This document shows, one piece after another, positions 53,151 through 64,000 of a stretch of DNA of 64,000 nt (position 1 is the stretch's first letter; each line of letters begins with the position of its first letter). The translations under genes and the position numbers were made by a program. The DNA is taken from positions 137,449,520-137,513,519 of the forward strand of contig CM035423.1 of assembly GCA_020310875.1 (NCBI GenBank). Reading direction: 5' to 3'. Source of the stretch: Ceratopteris richardii. Taxonomy: Eukaryota; Streptophyta; Polypodiopsida; Polypodiales; Pteridaceae. The notes under the pieces were generated by a model, which was given only the letters and a program-made list of their open reading frames with translations, did not search any database and was not told the origin of the DNA.

Positions 53151-56100
53151 CTTATAGAGAGTTAGACTCAAAGTCTAGTCTTTCCTGAGAGTGGGTGCTC
53201 TCCTGCTCCTCATAAATGGATGGGATGTCTTGTGGGAATTGGTCGTGTGCATCATCCACCAGTTCAATGGGTGGAGGTACTTCACTTTCTTTAGCCCATT
53301 TGTCTTCTTGAATCCCTCGTAGGAATTCTGGTGTGAATCGATTCATAGAAGATGATGTGTCTGCCTCCGTAGAGTTAGGCACACAGGCTTCAGGCACATA
53401 GGCTTTCTGGGCAGGAAGACCTGCTCTTTCACTTGCCTTGTCCTTAGGCTGAGAAGCGGGTTCCTTTTCTGATTGTGCAATTAGTCTCTCTATTCTTTCT
53501 AGTAATCCATCAAAGTGTAACTGTGTCTTGGCTGAACTAGAGATGTTAAATAGGCGACTGGCTTCAAACATGGTCTGAGCCAATTCCACCATTTTTGCAC
53601 AAATCTTGGTTCGTTCTAGCTCCAATTCTGCTCTAGGGTAACACTTTTCATGATCAGTTATGTTTGGCCTTCTTGGATTCTGGCATGATATGCTCTAAGC
53701 ATCATGTTTAGGTCCTCGGGAGTTGGATCTGCTAGGACTGATCCTACTCTAGGGGGTGGTGGTATTAGTTGAGGCGGGTTGGAAGGTGGCGGGTCGGATG
53801 GAGATGGGAATGGTGGTGGTGGGGTAGTGTGAGAGGGAGTTTGAGATGTGAGTTCAGTTATCCTGGCCTTTGTTTCTCTGAGGCTTTCCTCGAGTTCACT
53901 CATCTTTTTTGCCCATTTCCTTTTCATTTTTTCACGACTATCTCTCCAAGCTCTAGTCCTTTTCTTGGTTATGCTCTCAGTTTCACTAGCCTCTAGGCTC
54001 TTTTCCTGGCCTACACCTGGGTTCTGCTGTAAGGCTTGGGCTCTCGTGACCACTTGTATTGGCGTAGTGGAAGTGACACTTCCTGTGGAATCTACCACTA
54101 ACCCAACAACATTGATGGGAGTGATTTTCGGCATGTTATTAGGATTCTTTGGGCAGTCTCGTAAGAGATGCTCCTTTCCACAATCTTGACAAAAGCCTTG
54201 AATTGTCACTGACTAGGGTTGTGTAGGTGGAAGTAAGGGGCAATCACGAATGAGGTGATCTCCCTGACATCTGTAGCATGGTCCTCTTGGGAATGGAGGT
54301 CTTACTTGCCTAGGTTGGGGTCTTGAGTGAGGGTTTGTATACATTACATTTGTGTACTCGGGTTCCCAACTAGGTTCATTTGGCTCTTCACTATAGTAGG
54401 ACTCACCATGTTCAGGAGATTGCATGTAATAGGACTGGGGGCTATCAATATGTGTAGAATCAAAACTATGGTCACTGGGGTCACTTTCTGATAGCAATGG
54501 GGTTACTGGCACTATGGCTCTATTCAGGTTCTCTTCTGCAGCTGCATACTTTACAGGGATCACATTGGTAGGAGCAGGTGGTTGTTGTGCTAGCACTGGC
54601 TAGGGTCTCAGTTGGGCCTGATATTGCTGTTGGTAATTTTGTTGAGGCCTAGTATACTGTTGTGGTGGATATTGACTCTGATATCTGCGTTGTTGAGGCT
54701 ATGGCTGAGGGTAGGTTTGCCTAACTGCTTGCTTATTGTATGGACAGTCTTGTGCTGTGTGATTTGTGTATCTCCGTTCTATGGTACAGTATTGGCTACT
54801 CGGATTTACTTGGGGTTGAGCCGTAATGGGACAGACATTCGCCATATGGTCGCCTCCACAAGTATAGCATCTTTTCACAGGGGCAAACCTTGGGATTTGT
54901 TTACTAGGGACACCTAGTTTCTGAGCTACTCTCTCTGCAAGTTCCTCAATTGATGTGGATTGTGTGGAAGAGAGGCTAGAGGCACTCTCAGAATCTTTGT
55001 ATATTTTGGATAGCTCTAACTCCTCCCCTAGGTTATCCTCAATGTCGATGCACATGCGTACACACTCTTCTATGGTCCTAGGGTCTTTCAAGTACACATA
55101 GGATCTCAATTTTGTACTTAGCAATCCATCCAAGAATAAAGCCACTTGCTTAGCTGGCGTGGGGAGCTCCGAAATAGGGCATCTTTCAAGATATTGCCTA
55201 AATCTTCTTCCTGCAAGTCTCACGGTCTCTTGCGGGGTCTACTTGAAACTGTGAATCAATGAGGAGGTATTATGTCTTATGCCACTCTTAGAGAATTCAA
55301 TAATGAAAGCCTCTAGGAGTTGCTCTATGCTCCTGAATTGTCTCTCATTCAATGGTTGGAACCAAGTAAGCACTGTGTTCCTAAGGGTTAGACCAAAGGC
55401 ATTATATTGCGTGAATAAATCCTCCACTTGTTCAGCTCTCAAAACTTGTCTAAACTCTGCCACATGATCGTATGGATCTCCTGTGCCATCGAAGTAGTTC
55501 TTCATGGACTTAACTAGCTGAGTCGGTCTCAAAGTCCTTGTGTGCTCTCTAGGTCGTGGTAGAGGGAACTCATCCGCATTTCTTTGATTCCTGTGAGCTC
55601 TAAGTACCTCAGGCTCTACTCTATTTGTTTCCGTCCTCGTTCTTTCTCTGCCCCCTGGGTTGGCAAAGCTTACCTCCGGTCTTTCTCTATGTCTGTCTCT
55701 TTGAGTTCCGTAAGCGTGGGAGGTTCCAGCTCCTGGGTGACCAAAGGACACGTTTGATCTTGGTTGGGGGAAAATGAATTCACCTTTCCAAGTGTAAGCA
55801 TGCCTATCATTTTTTGTAACCACAAAGATCCTCTCTGAAGCGTGATCTAAGTAGGTCACCCTGCCTGGGCTATCAGGATCCTTAAACTCATAGACCATGA
55901 TTGTTCCTATATCAATTGGTCGATCAGATTTATACCTCCAAAAGGCTTCATCCGTTTCTCGGTTCAGAAGCAGATCTATGCTCTTGTTGTCCTGGGGAAC
56001 CCATTCTGGTGTGATAATCCTAGTGAGAACAGATTTGCCTCGGGGGGTCCTAGGTTCTGCACCCATGTTTCCCTGCTCTAGGTCACCTAGGTCCGATTCT

Positions 56101-56561
56101 GGGATTACATTCCCAAATTCATCAGTCCTTTCTGGATGACTGGTGACTACGTATATTGTCCCTTCCTTGTCTAAGTACGCTCCGTTTTCAAACTTGACAG
56201 TTGGGCGCTCTAGTCCAATGGATTGATCAGGATTCTTAATCTGGACCACAGACCTTCCTAGGCCGTCCTCATATATGCTAGCACCTAATCGGTTGGTCCT
56301 AAGGTATTCCAATTGCGTTTTGTAAGGGCCTTCTACCCTGTGCAAGTATGGCACTCCTGAACTTCCCGTAGGTTTGTCCATGCCTTGAGACATCTCTGAT
56401 TCACTAGTCTCAGAGCTAGGGTAGTATGAGTGGTGGCTCAACTGCTGGGCCCAAGACCTAGCAGTGTGGTTGACACTGGCCTCTGAAGACCTAAGGCTTT
56501 GTCTATCTCTCCCTAGATGTCGCCCTGATCTAAGGTTCATAAGCCTAATTGAATAACGCAA
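53150..56561 (-). pseudogene. Element F gag region (fossil)
   Basis: Opens with the same MNLRSGRHLGRDRQSLRSSE as A. Gag core at about 55500-55150, zinc knuckles CYTCGGDHMANVC, CYRCQGDHLIRDC and CQDCGKEHLLRDC, then the Pro-rich and helical linker. Broken. Confidence 0.87.
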
Positions 56562-58434
56562 ATTTGCCCAAGTACAACCTCGTTGCGGAGTCCTTTTGTA
56601 TCAGTTACTTGATTCTTTTTAGTTGATTACCGTGTTAACATTCTTGTCTGATATCACGTCGTAAGGTATATTTGAGTGTAGTTCCGCACTTAAAGTTGAT
56701 CGTTCCACGTTAAGTTCTTTTCCTTTAAAGTTCTCGACAGTACAAAGATTATGTCCTTAGTTTGAACTTGAAAGTTTAGGTATTCTTCAACTTGATAATT
56801 GCCTATCGTCGCCTTGACTTACTCCTACCTCTAGTCGTTCTTAGCCTAAGCTAGCAATTGACGAAGGGGAGTTGAGAATATTCCGACCTTTCTTGCTGAT
56901 CCTTGTTCTTTAGTGCTCGAGAAGTTGATTCTCAAGCTTGCACAAAGCCCTTGCTTGGATGCTCTCAATTGCTTCTCAATAGACCTGCATCAGTCCCAAG
57001 ATTAGCTCTAGACTTAAATTCAAATGACAGACTAGACCACTTTCATGCATGTAACTCACAGACCAAATTATCCCTTGCCTTTATGGAAACAATCCCAAGG
57101 ATCCCTTAGTTTTCCTACCTCGGGTATGGTTAACTTCAAAAAACCCTATCAAATAATCCTGATCTTAATTTTCACATAACCAGTGGAAGTTTTGGTTGTA
57201 CTTCCCACGAGCTTTCCAACAAAACAAGAATCACAGCAATTGGATTTTGTATGAGGAAGTTATGTCCGATCAGGGTTTAGGTGCTAAAACAGGGTTCAAA
57301 ATAGTTTACTCAGGCAGACAGGAATTCTTGAATTACTTGGGTTGCGGCCTCACAATGCAATGCTAAACCCTTAAAAGTTCCCCAAAAAATTAGACCACTA
57401 TTTTTTTTGCCCTTAAAAATTGGCCAAATTTGCCCTTCTATCGCGTTCGCAAGTTCTGTCAGTCGCGATTGACAGGTCAATCGTGATTGATGTGTCGATC
57501 GCGATTGACAGGTCCGTCGTGGCTGTCAGTCGCGATTGATGGGTCAATCGCGATTGACACGTGGCTCGAAAAGTCAATCAATCGTGGTCAAAGGGTCGTT
57601 GACTCTGTCAATCGCGATTGATGGGTCGATCGCGATTGACAGGTCCATCGTGGCTGTCAGTCGCGATTGATGGGTCAATCGCGATTGACACGTGGCTCGA
57701 AAAGTCAATCAATCGTGGTCAAACAATCGTTGACTGTGTCGGTCGCGATTGACAGGGCCGTCGTGGCTGTCAGTCGTGATTGATGGCTCGATCGCGATTG
57801 ACACGTGTCACGCGCATAATCCGTCAGTCGTGGTCAATCGGTCGTTGACTCTGTCGGTCGCGATTGACAGAGCCGTCGTGGGCTGTCAGTCGCGATTGAC
57901 TGGTCGATCGCGATTGACAGGTCTGTCGGTCGTGGTTTGTCGTTCGCGATTGACAGAGCGATCGCGATTGACAGAAATCTGATGAATTTTAAAAATCTAA
58001 ACACAGTTTTGGGAAGCTCTAGGCCTGTAGATCATGGTTTTGTACTTTTTTTGGCAAATGGAACATTTTTTCTGTCGGTCGCGATTGACAGAAGTCGGCG
58101 ACACAGAGACAGTTCCGTGACGTTTTTTACCTGCGCAGAGTGCTGGAGAAGATGATGCAGCATGTACCTGCAAGACAGCTCAAGAAACATGCAAAAATTG
58201 CACACACAATATCGCTCTCTCGCTCTCTCTCACAAGTGAAATGAGGGAAGTGAAAGGAGGAAGGAAATATAGTCAAAAAACTGAGATTTTTGCGATGATG
58301 GACATGGAGGTGGAGATGGTGATGATGATGATGGTGATGAAGAAAACAAAAGGAAATAGATAAAAGTGAAGAAAATACCTATAACTCCAACGCTTCAACT
58401 CTACGCCTTACCATCACACGCTCGTCCTCAAAGC
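56562..58434 (-). other. Leader of element F
   Basis: About 1.9 kb between gag and the primer site, with the repeat array in its middle. Splice-like signals (GATGGTAAGGCG near the primer site and a TCTTGCAGGT acceptor-like site near 58170) match those in A and E. Nothing protein-like was recognised. Confidence 0.6.
57430..58095 (-). repeat. Leader repeat array of element F: TCGCGA palindromes with higher-order repeats
   Basis: Numerous copies of GTCAATCGCGATTGAC-type units, two being the exact 16-base palindrome (57543-57558, 57674-57689) and others one or two bases off. Larger blocks starting CGTCGTGGCTGTCAG recur near 57512, 57643, 57756 and 57871, so a higher-order period of about 115-131 bp overlies the short unit. 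Confidence 0.88.
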
Positions 58435-58456
58435 TCGATCCCCGGCAACGGCGCCA
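58435..58456 (-). other. Primer-binding site of element F (tRNA-Asp)
   Basis: Exact counterpart of A's site, 8 bases from the LTR. Confidence 0.9.
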
Positions 58457-58464
58457 AAATTTGG

Positions 58465-59157
58465 TGTAGCTCAGTGATGAGTAGCACCTCCTTTAATGTC
58501 AATCCGGGAAGACGTGAGGATGGTATGAAGACCTTGAGCAAGTGAAGGCACAAGTGCATGAGTGAGAAGCACACAAACATGCACACACATACACACACAC
58601 GTGCACACACGGCAAGACAAAGAGTGAGAAGCAATGGAGTTCTTAGATTACTTCAAAAAACATTTACAAGTTCAAATCTATTACAAGCTAACCTCAAAAA
58701 TGAGCTCTCTAGCTCCTTTTATAGTTTTTGACTAGCTTTGGCCCTGTCCAGACCTAGTGTCCGGCCTAGTTAAAAATTAGGTTCCAGGGCTTATTTGAGG
58801 GCTCAAACGAGATCTAAAATATACAAAAATTGGCAGGTAGATACTTCTAAAGCTCCTCAAGCTCAAGGACTCCTTGGCTTGCACAAAATGGAGCTACAAA
58901 AATACAAAATGGTATTTACAATGGTGTTTAGCGATTAAAATCACTATTTGTGTAGGGATTTTCTCTGTTGATTTGTCATACACATCTTTGCGCTCCCTAC
59001 TTGCTCTTTCTTCTTGTGTGCTCAACTCCTTGATGTCTGAAAAATTTAGATGGCCTACTTGCCAGATCTTCTTTGGCTACTGTGTCTGCTTGTGCTATCT
59101 CTTCGTTCCGACCCTCTTTGTCTTGTGGCTCCTTCGGTTCCCTGACTGCTGCCAACA
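58465..59157 (-). repeat. 5' LTR of element F (693 bp)
   Basis: Same ends as the left LTR. TATA counterpart at about 58716-58724 (minus) and an AC/TG-rich tract at about 58570-58612. Confidence 0.95.
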
Positions 59158-59162
59158 GCAGG
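59158..59162. repeat. Target-site duplication of element F, right copy (GCAGG)
   Basis: Matches 42438-42442; element E continues directly after it. Confidence 0.92.
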
Positions 59163-62100
59163 AGAGTACCCAATCCCATGAGAGATTAGACTTCGAGTCT
59201 AATTCCTTACAAGAGCTACCCCATTTCACAGGCCCATGGGAAGCTAAGTCTACGTGTATGAGAGCACCCACAGTCATGGTAAGAAACGAAGACTCAGTCA
59301 TACCTAGGAACACAGAGGTAGTGAAAAATACTAAAGTGCACTGCAATCTCACTTTAGAAGAGCTACTCAAGGTTAGGCCAGAACTGTGGAAACATGTAGC
59401 CAAACAAGTACCAGAGGTAGCTAAACCTCGTTCTCAGGTAAGTTCTCATAGAACCGTGCCGGAGATACCTTTGGACAAGATAGGAGGCATGAGCGAAGGA
59501 GAAGAAGGAAACACCTATCTTCCCATCACCCATCAAGGATACACAACCAAGGCCATTCTTGACTCAGGTGCAGGAGTTGCGATTGCTACCACTTCCCTAT
59601 GGAAGCGTTGGGGCAATCCAGCACTCAGGCCAACGAGAATGAAATTGCAAATGGCTGACGGTCACATATAGAGACCCTTTTGGGAAGACCATTTATGAGG
59701 CAGTTGCAAGTGGTATAGGATTGGGGAACCAATTCCTTGTACTTGCAACACTTAGGTGTCACGAACAAAGTTAATCTCAAGGATTACTCTCATCAAAATG
59801 TACCTCCCATCCAATGGAACCCCATCCATAGAGCCAAAGATGATACCGAGTCAGTGCATTCCATAGGATCAGGATCCTCATGGATGCATGAAGACACTCA
59901 CTTGTGGATGTGTAAAGTAGCAGTAGAAGAAGAGAAGAGAGAAAAAGCTAGAGAGGTAGGTGCAAAAGAAACCCATCACGACCCAGCCTATGCACCTGTA
60001 GTCTTTCCTGACGAAGAATTTGAACCTCATGGCTAGGTTGAAATTCTAGCAACGATGGATGTAGCCATCAATGAAGAACAATGGACACCTCATTGTGATG
60101 AGGATGGCTATGACATTTCAGTATTCACAATAGAGCCAATCATGGGTGATTCGGTTCTTGAGGAATGTGAACCTAGCACTGATGCATTCAAGGATGCAAG
60201 TGACTCTGATCTAGAGTCAATCATTATGGACACACCTTTTGCATCAGATGAAGAATACTTCTATGAAGTAGAAGTTCACCTTCAGAGACACGAAGAGCTT
60301 ACAAATGATGTAAGGTTAACCATGCAAGTGACCGTTAAGAATGAAGGAAAGAAAAGAAAGAAGAGAGAAGTCACACAAGAAGTAGAAGAATCTTTGTTTG
60401 AGGTCCCAGAGAATTTCAAAAAGTATGAGATACACGATAGGAGAGTCATGGTAAGAATGCCTAAACGTGAGGCGCAGTCAGGAGAGGCCTATGATAACAA
60501 AGAAACCACCAAGAAAATAGTTGTAGCCATAGAAGAAGGAGAAGAGAGATGCACTTACATAGGACATGACCTGATGGAAAGAGAAGAGCAAGAGTTGGTA
60601 GCCTTGCTAAGAGAATACAGAGATGTATTCGCTTGGAGCTATAAGGACTTGAAAGGTGTAGACCCTGACATATGCTCACACACCATTCCCATGACCTCAG
60701 ATGCCAAACCCTCTAAACAAAAGCCATACACATATAACGATAATTATGCTGCTAAGATCAAAGAACAGATAGATCGCTTGGTGGAAGGTGGATTTATCTA
60801 TGAAATTGAGCACACTGAGTGGGTATCCCCCATTGTAGTGGTGCCCAAGAAGAATGGAAAGCTACGTGTATGCATTAACTTGAAGAAGGTTAATGCAGCC
60901 ACAATTTGAGATAGTTATCCACTTCCAATTATCAAGCATCTATTAGAAAGAGTAGCAGGCAAGGAAGTATACAGCTTCCTTGATGGATTTTCTGGTTACA
61001 ATCAGGTTGCCATAGCTCCAGAAGATCAGCATAAGACAGTTTGCCAGTGAGTGGGGCATATTTGCTTTTCGGGTAATGCCATTCAGGCTTACCAATGCTC
61101 CTGCAACCTTCCAAAGATTGATGTGCCATGTGTTTAAAGAGTTCTTGAGGAAGAATTTGGAAGTCTATGTTGATGATCTCTGTGCTCATTCCAACATTAG
61201 ACAGACACATATACCTGAGCTTAGGCAAATCTTTGACAAATGTAGAGAATATCAAGTCTGCCTGAACCCAAAAAAGTGTGTTTTCATGGTCAAGCAAGGC
61301 AAGATTCTAGGACACATAGTGTCAAAGAATGGCATATCCACGGATGAGGAGAAAGTGAGGGCCATTGCAGAGCTACCTAGACCCAAGAACGTCAAGGAAG
61401 TACAAGCTTTCATGGGGCATTGTGGCTATTACCGACGGTTTATACACATGTATGCCATCATAGCAAAGCCTCTGTATGGACTTTTAACCAATCTTGAGTG
61501 GACTGAAGAGTGTGAGAACTCTTTCAATGAGTTTAAACGATGATTATGTTCAGCACCAATCTTGACCACACCAGATTGGAATAAGCCCTTTCATGTTCAC
61601 GTGGATGCATCCAATTATGCTATTGGATGTGTACTCGCACAACCTACTGGTGAAGGTAATATGGATCTTCCAATTGCCTATGCTAGTAGACAATTGAATG
61701 CAGCTGAAAGAAATTATGCCACCACTGACGAGAAGGATTAGGCATGGTGTATGCGGTTAAAAAGTTTAGACACTATTTGCTTGCAAGTAGGTTTAAATTT
61801 TTTACGGATCATCAAGCACTGTTGTACTTGGTAAACAAGCCATGCAATACAGGTAGATTGGTGAGATGGTTTCTCTTGCTAATGGAATATGACTTTGAGG
61901 TTGTGGTGAGGAAAGGAAAGACTCACCTGAGAGCAGACCATCTCTCTAGACTCACATCTAGAGAGGCACCACAAGGAGTATCAGATGACCTTCCTGATGC
62001 TTACTTGTTTAATTTGGAAGTCATGCCGCAATGGGCTAAGACATTAGAGCCAGTATTGACATACGGGCCTAATCACCCAGTCATAAACACTCAAGATAGA

Positions 62101-64000
62101 GAGATAGTGAAGGCCCAAAAGTACCACATCATGGAAGGAAGTATGTACAAGCATACAGATCAAGGGATATTGGCTTGTTGTGTGGAAGAAGATGAGTATG
62201 CTAAATGGTTGCAATTAGCACATGTAGGTGCATTAGAGCAGCACTACTCAAAGCAAAGGACCCTACAGACACTAAGGAGACTCGTAGTGCACTGGCCAAC
62301 TATGGAAGCAGATGTTCATAGGTTGTGTAAGGAATGCCCAATCTGTAATGTTAGACCACCTGTGGAGCACGCAACTTTGTACCAAGTGTCTCTAGTACCA
62401 GATTAGAGTGAACCACTAGTAGCCTTCCTGAGGACAAAAACATTCCCTCAAGACATCACTTTGGCTAGGAAGAGAATTTTAGAACAAGAAGCCCTAGACT
62501 ACTCACTCATTGGAGATAATTTATACAAGCGTGGCAAAGATGGTTACCTTAGACTATGTGTCCATGAGAGCGAATATCTTAAAATCTTGGAAACTGCTCA
62601 CCAAGGTGTAGCAGGAGGACACTTTGGTCCAGATTGGGTGATCAAGGCAATATTATTTGCAGGACTTTGGTGGCCAACCCTTCATATGGATGCACATACC
62701 TACGTGAAGAGATGTGATGTTTGTCAATGAACTCAATATCCTATACGCAAAGATGAGATGCCTCTAAAACCTATGATGGGTGGACGTGCATTCTCTAAAT
62801 GGGGAATAGACTTTGTAGGCCCTATTAATCCCCCAGCTAAGGGTTCACATGCTGAATACATCATCATGGCCACAGACTATCTAACCAAGTGGATAGAGGT
62901 AAAGGCTATGACAAAGAATGATGCTCAGACGACCGCTAAGTTCTTATTTGAGAATGTGTTCACTAGATACGGGCTACCTATAGAGCTAGTTAGTGATAGA
63001 GGCACTCACTTCTTGAATGAAGTTATTGAAAACCTCCTTCAAGAGTTCTTGGTGATACACAAGAAGTCAAACCCTTATCACCCACAAGCTAATGGCCAGG
63101 CTGAGAGCACAAATAAGATTCTATGCAATGTACTGACGAAATTAGTGAATAATAAACGCTCTAATTGGGACAAACAGCTACACCATGTTGTTTGGGCTTA
63201 TAGAGTTGCTTATAAAATGGTACTCCAAGCCACCCCCTTTCAGATGGTGTTTGGCCAAAATGTTGTGCTCCCATTGGACTTCTTGATATCTACATTGAAA
63301 GTAGCACAAGAGCATGATTGGACACGCCATGAGCTCTCTTCAGGGATCTTTGATCTTGAACGATTAGGTGAAACATGATTGAGGGCTGCAGCGGGAATTT
63401 ATGCAGCCAAGAAGAGGCAAAAAGCATATTTTGACGCACATGTGAAGGATAAGGGCTTAAAAGCAGGATTTTGGTCTACACCTTGAAGCAACATGCACGG
63501 AAATTAGAGAAGAGAGGCTATGGACCCATGATTATCAATAGGATCCCCACGAGTGGAGCAGTTCAATTAGCTACACTGGAAGGTGATGTTCTTCATAGTT
63601 ACATTAGCGGATGCAAAGTCAAGTTATATCAGGAACCCCTCACAGAGGAGATGTTAAATTGACTCAATGCTGTAAAGAAACGTAAAGAAGAGGAAAAGCG
63701 AATTCGAGAAGAGGCACAGGCAAAAGCATTGGAACGCATCCGAAGGATGAAATTGAGAAGACAGGGCAGAGATTGGCCTAGGATAGAGGCCTATGCAGCT
63801 CAAGTATATCATATGGCTATGTGTGAAGTTTCGGGTATTAGCTCTCATAGAATAATTGATGGACGTCCTTTCGTAACCTTAGAGATAGGACAAGGAACGA
63901 GTGCAAGGACTGTAAGGGCCTTGATTGACTCAGGTGCATCCACTAGTGTTGTTAAACTTTCTTACTGTCGAGAATTGAACCTAAATGTCAATCCGGTGGA
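59163..64000 (+). pseudogene. Element E Pol region (fossil), continuing past the window
   Basis: Continues E's gag linker, then PR1 (AILDSGAGVAIATTS, ~59560), acidic linker with GKKRKKRE patch, RT (~60650-61540, LEVYVDDLCAHS), RNase H (~61580-61960), integrase with both zinc segments (~62210-62730) and DDE core (~62790-63110), and the beginning of PR2 (ALIDSGASTSVV, ~63920). Broken. Matches A in order throughout. Confidence 0.88.

Larger units (their letters stand above)
42443..59157 (-). mobile_element. Element F: full-length but broken gypsy of the A lineage (16.7 kb)
   Basis: LTRs at both ends (691 and 693 bp), GCAGG target duplication, tRNA-Asp primer site, repeat-bearing leader, gag, PR1, RT, RNase H, doubled-zinc integrase, PR2, WVPK tail, accessory region and polypurine tract, all on the minus strand and in A's order. 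LTRs differ by about 12 substitutions and one 2-base indel by eye (~1.8%), suggesting about 0.7-1.3 My. Broken, with a dozen or more breaks. Inserted in element E. Confidence 0.95.
37598..64000 (+). mobile_element. Element E: broken gypsy of the A lineage, split by element F
   Basis: 5' LTR 37598-38212, tRNA-Asp-type primer site, leader with TCGCGA-type repeats, gag region to 42442; element F occupies 42443-59157; E resumes at 59163 with the end of the gag linker, PR1, RT, RNase H, integrase and the start of PR2 at the window end. The accessory region and 3' LTR would lie outside. Sequence at the two sides of F lines up with consecutive parts of A, which proves the interruption. Broken, on the order of a dozen breaks. 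It lies within D's gag. Confidence 0.9.

Noticed and set aside
57430-58095. CRISPR-like or inverted-repeat transposon ends
   Set aside because: Palindromic units are tandem and higher-order, inside F's leader; no spacers and no transposase.
58874-59671. 265-codon plus frame running from an LTR into gag-like sequence
   Set aside because: It crosses the F/E junction: the first part is antisense LTR of F, the rest is E's gag linker and protease. An accidental chimera.

Overview
The window is intergenic DNA of a land plant with a repeat-rich genome. It is almost entirely LTR retrotransposons, nested in one another; I found no host gene, rRNA, tRNA or CRISPR array. Plant origin is supported by the plant-type Ty1/copia and Ty3/gypsy polyproteins, by primer-binding sites for plant tRNA-Asp(GUC) in the gypsy family and initiator tRNA-Met in the copia families, and by the deep nesting. 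The exact plant group cannot be fixed from the sequence.

Layout. (1) 1-16400, plus strand: element A, a giant (~16.7 kb when complete) gypsy-type element whose 5' LTR is cut by the window edge. It has a ~1.8 kb leader with an 18-bp minisatellite, a 3083-codon gag-pol frame, and a ~4.2 kb accessory coding region before the 3' LTR. The two LTRs differ at one of 323 comparable bases, so it is very young and looks whole or nearly so. (2) 16401-18631: copia gag/protease relic, a weak LTR-like remnant, and unassigned DNA. (3) 18632-22680, minus: element B, a broken copia. (4) 22681-32594: unassigned, perhaps an LTR and internal part of a non-coding element (H), interrupted by element G (23483-29961, minus), a nearly whole copia with 1042-bp LTRs and an AGTAT target duplication. 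(5) 32595-35433, minus: element C, a remnant of B's family. (6) 35436-36305: a copia scrap (plus) and a gypsy protease-region scrap (minus). (7) 36306-37597, plus: 5' end of element D, same family as B and C. (8) From 37598 to the window end, plus: element E, an old broken gypsy of A's superfamily inserted in D, itself interrupted by element F. (9) 42443-59157, minus: element F, full length (16.7 kb, LTRs 691 and 693 bp, GCAGG target duplication) but broken many times.

How the parts work together. A, E and F are members or subfamilies of one unusual gypsy lineage. Its polyprotein carries gag with three short-spaced zinc knuckles, a first aspartic protease, RT, RNase H, an integrase with two HHCC-like zinc-binding segments, and then a second aspartic-protease-like domain downstream of the integrase, followed by WVPK-type motifs. 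There is no chromodomain and no second RNase H. Between pol and the 3' LTR, A and F share a large accessory region without recognisable membrane segments, preceded in A by a strong-looking splice acceptor. The leaders of A, E and F hold CpG-rich tandem repeats built around TCGCGA, in E and F as 16-bp palindromes with a higher-order structure in F. This combination is the best candidate for something undescribed in the window.

All readings were made by eye; family names rest on recognised motifs, not on a search.
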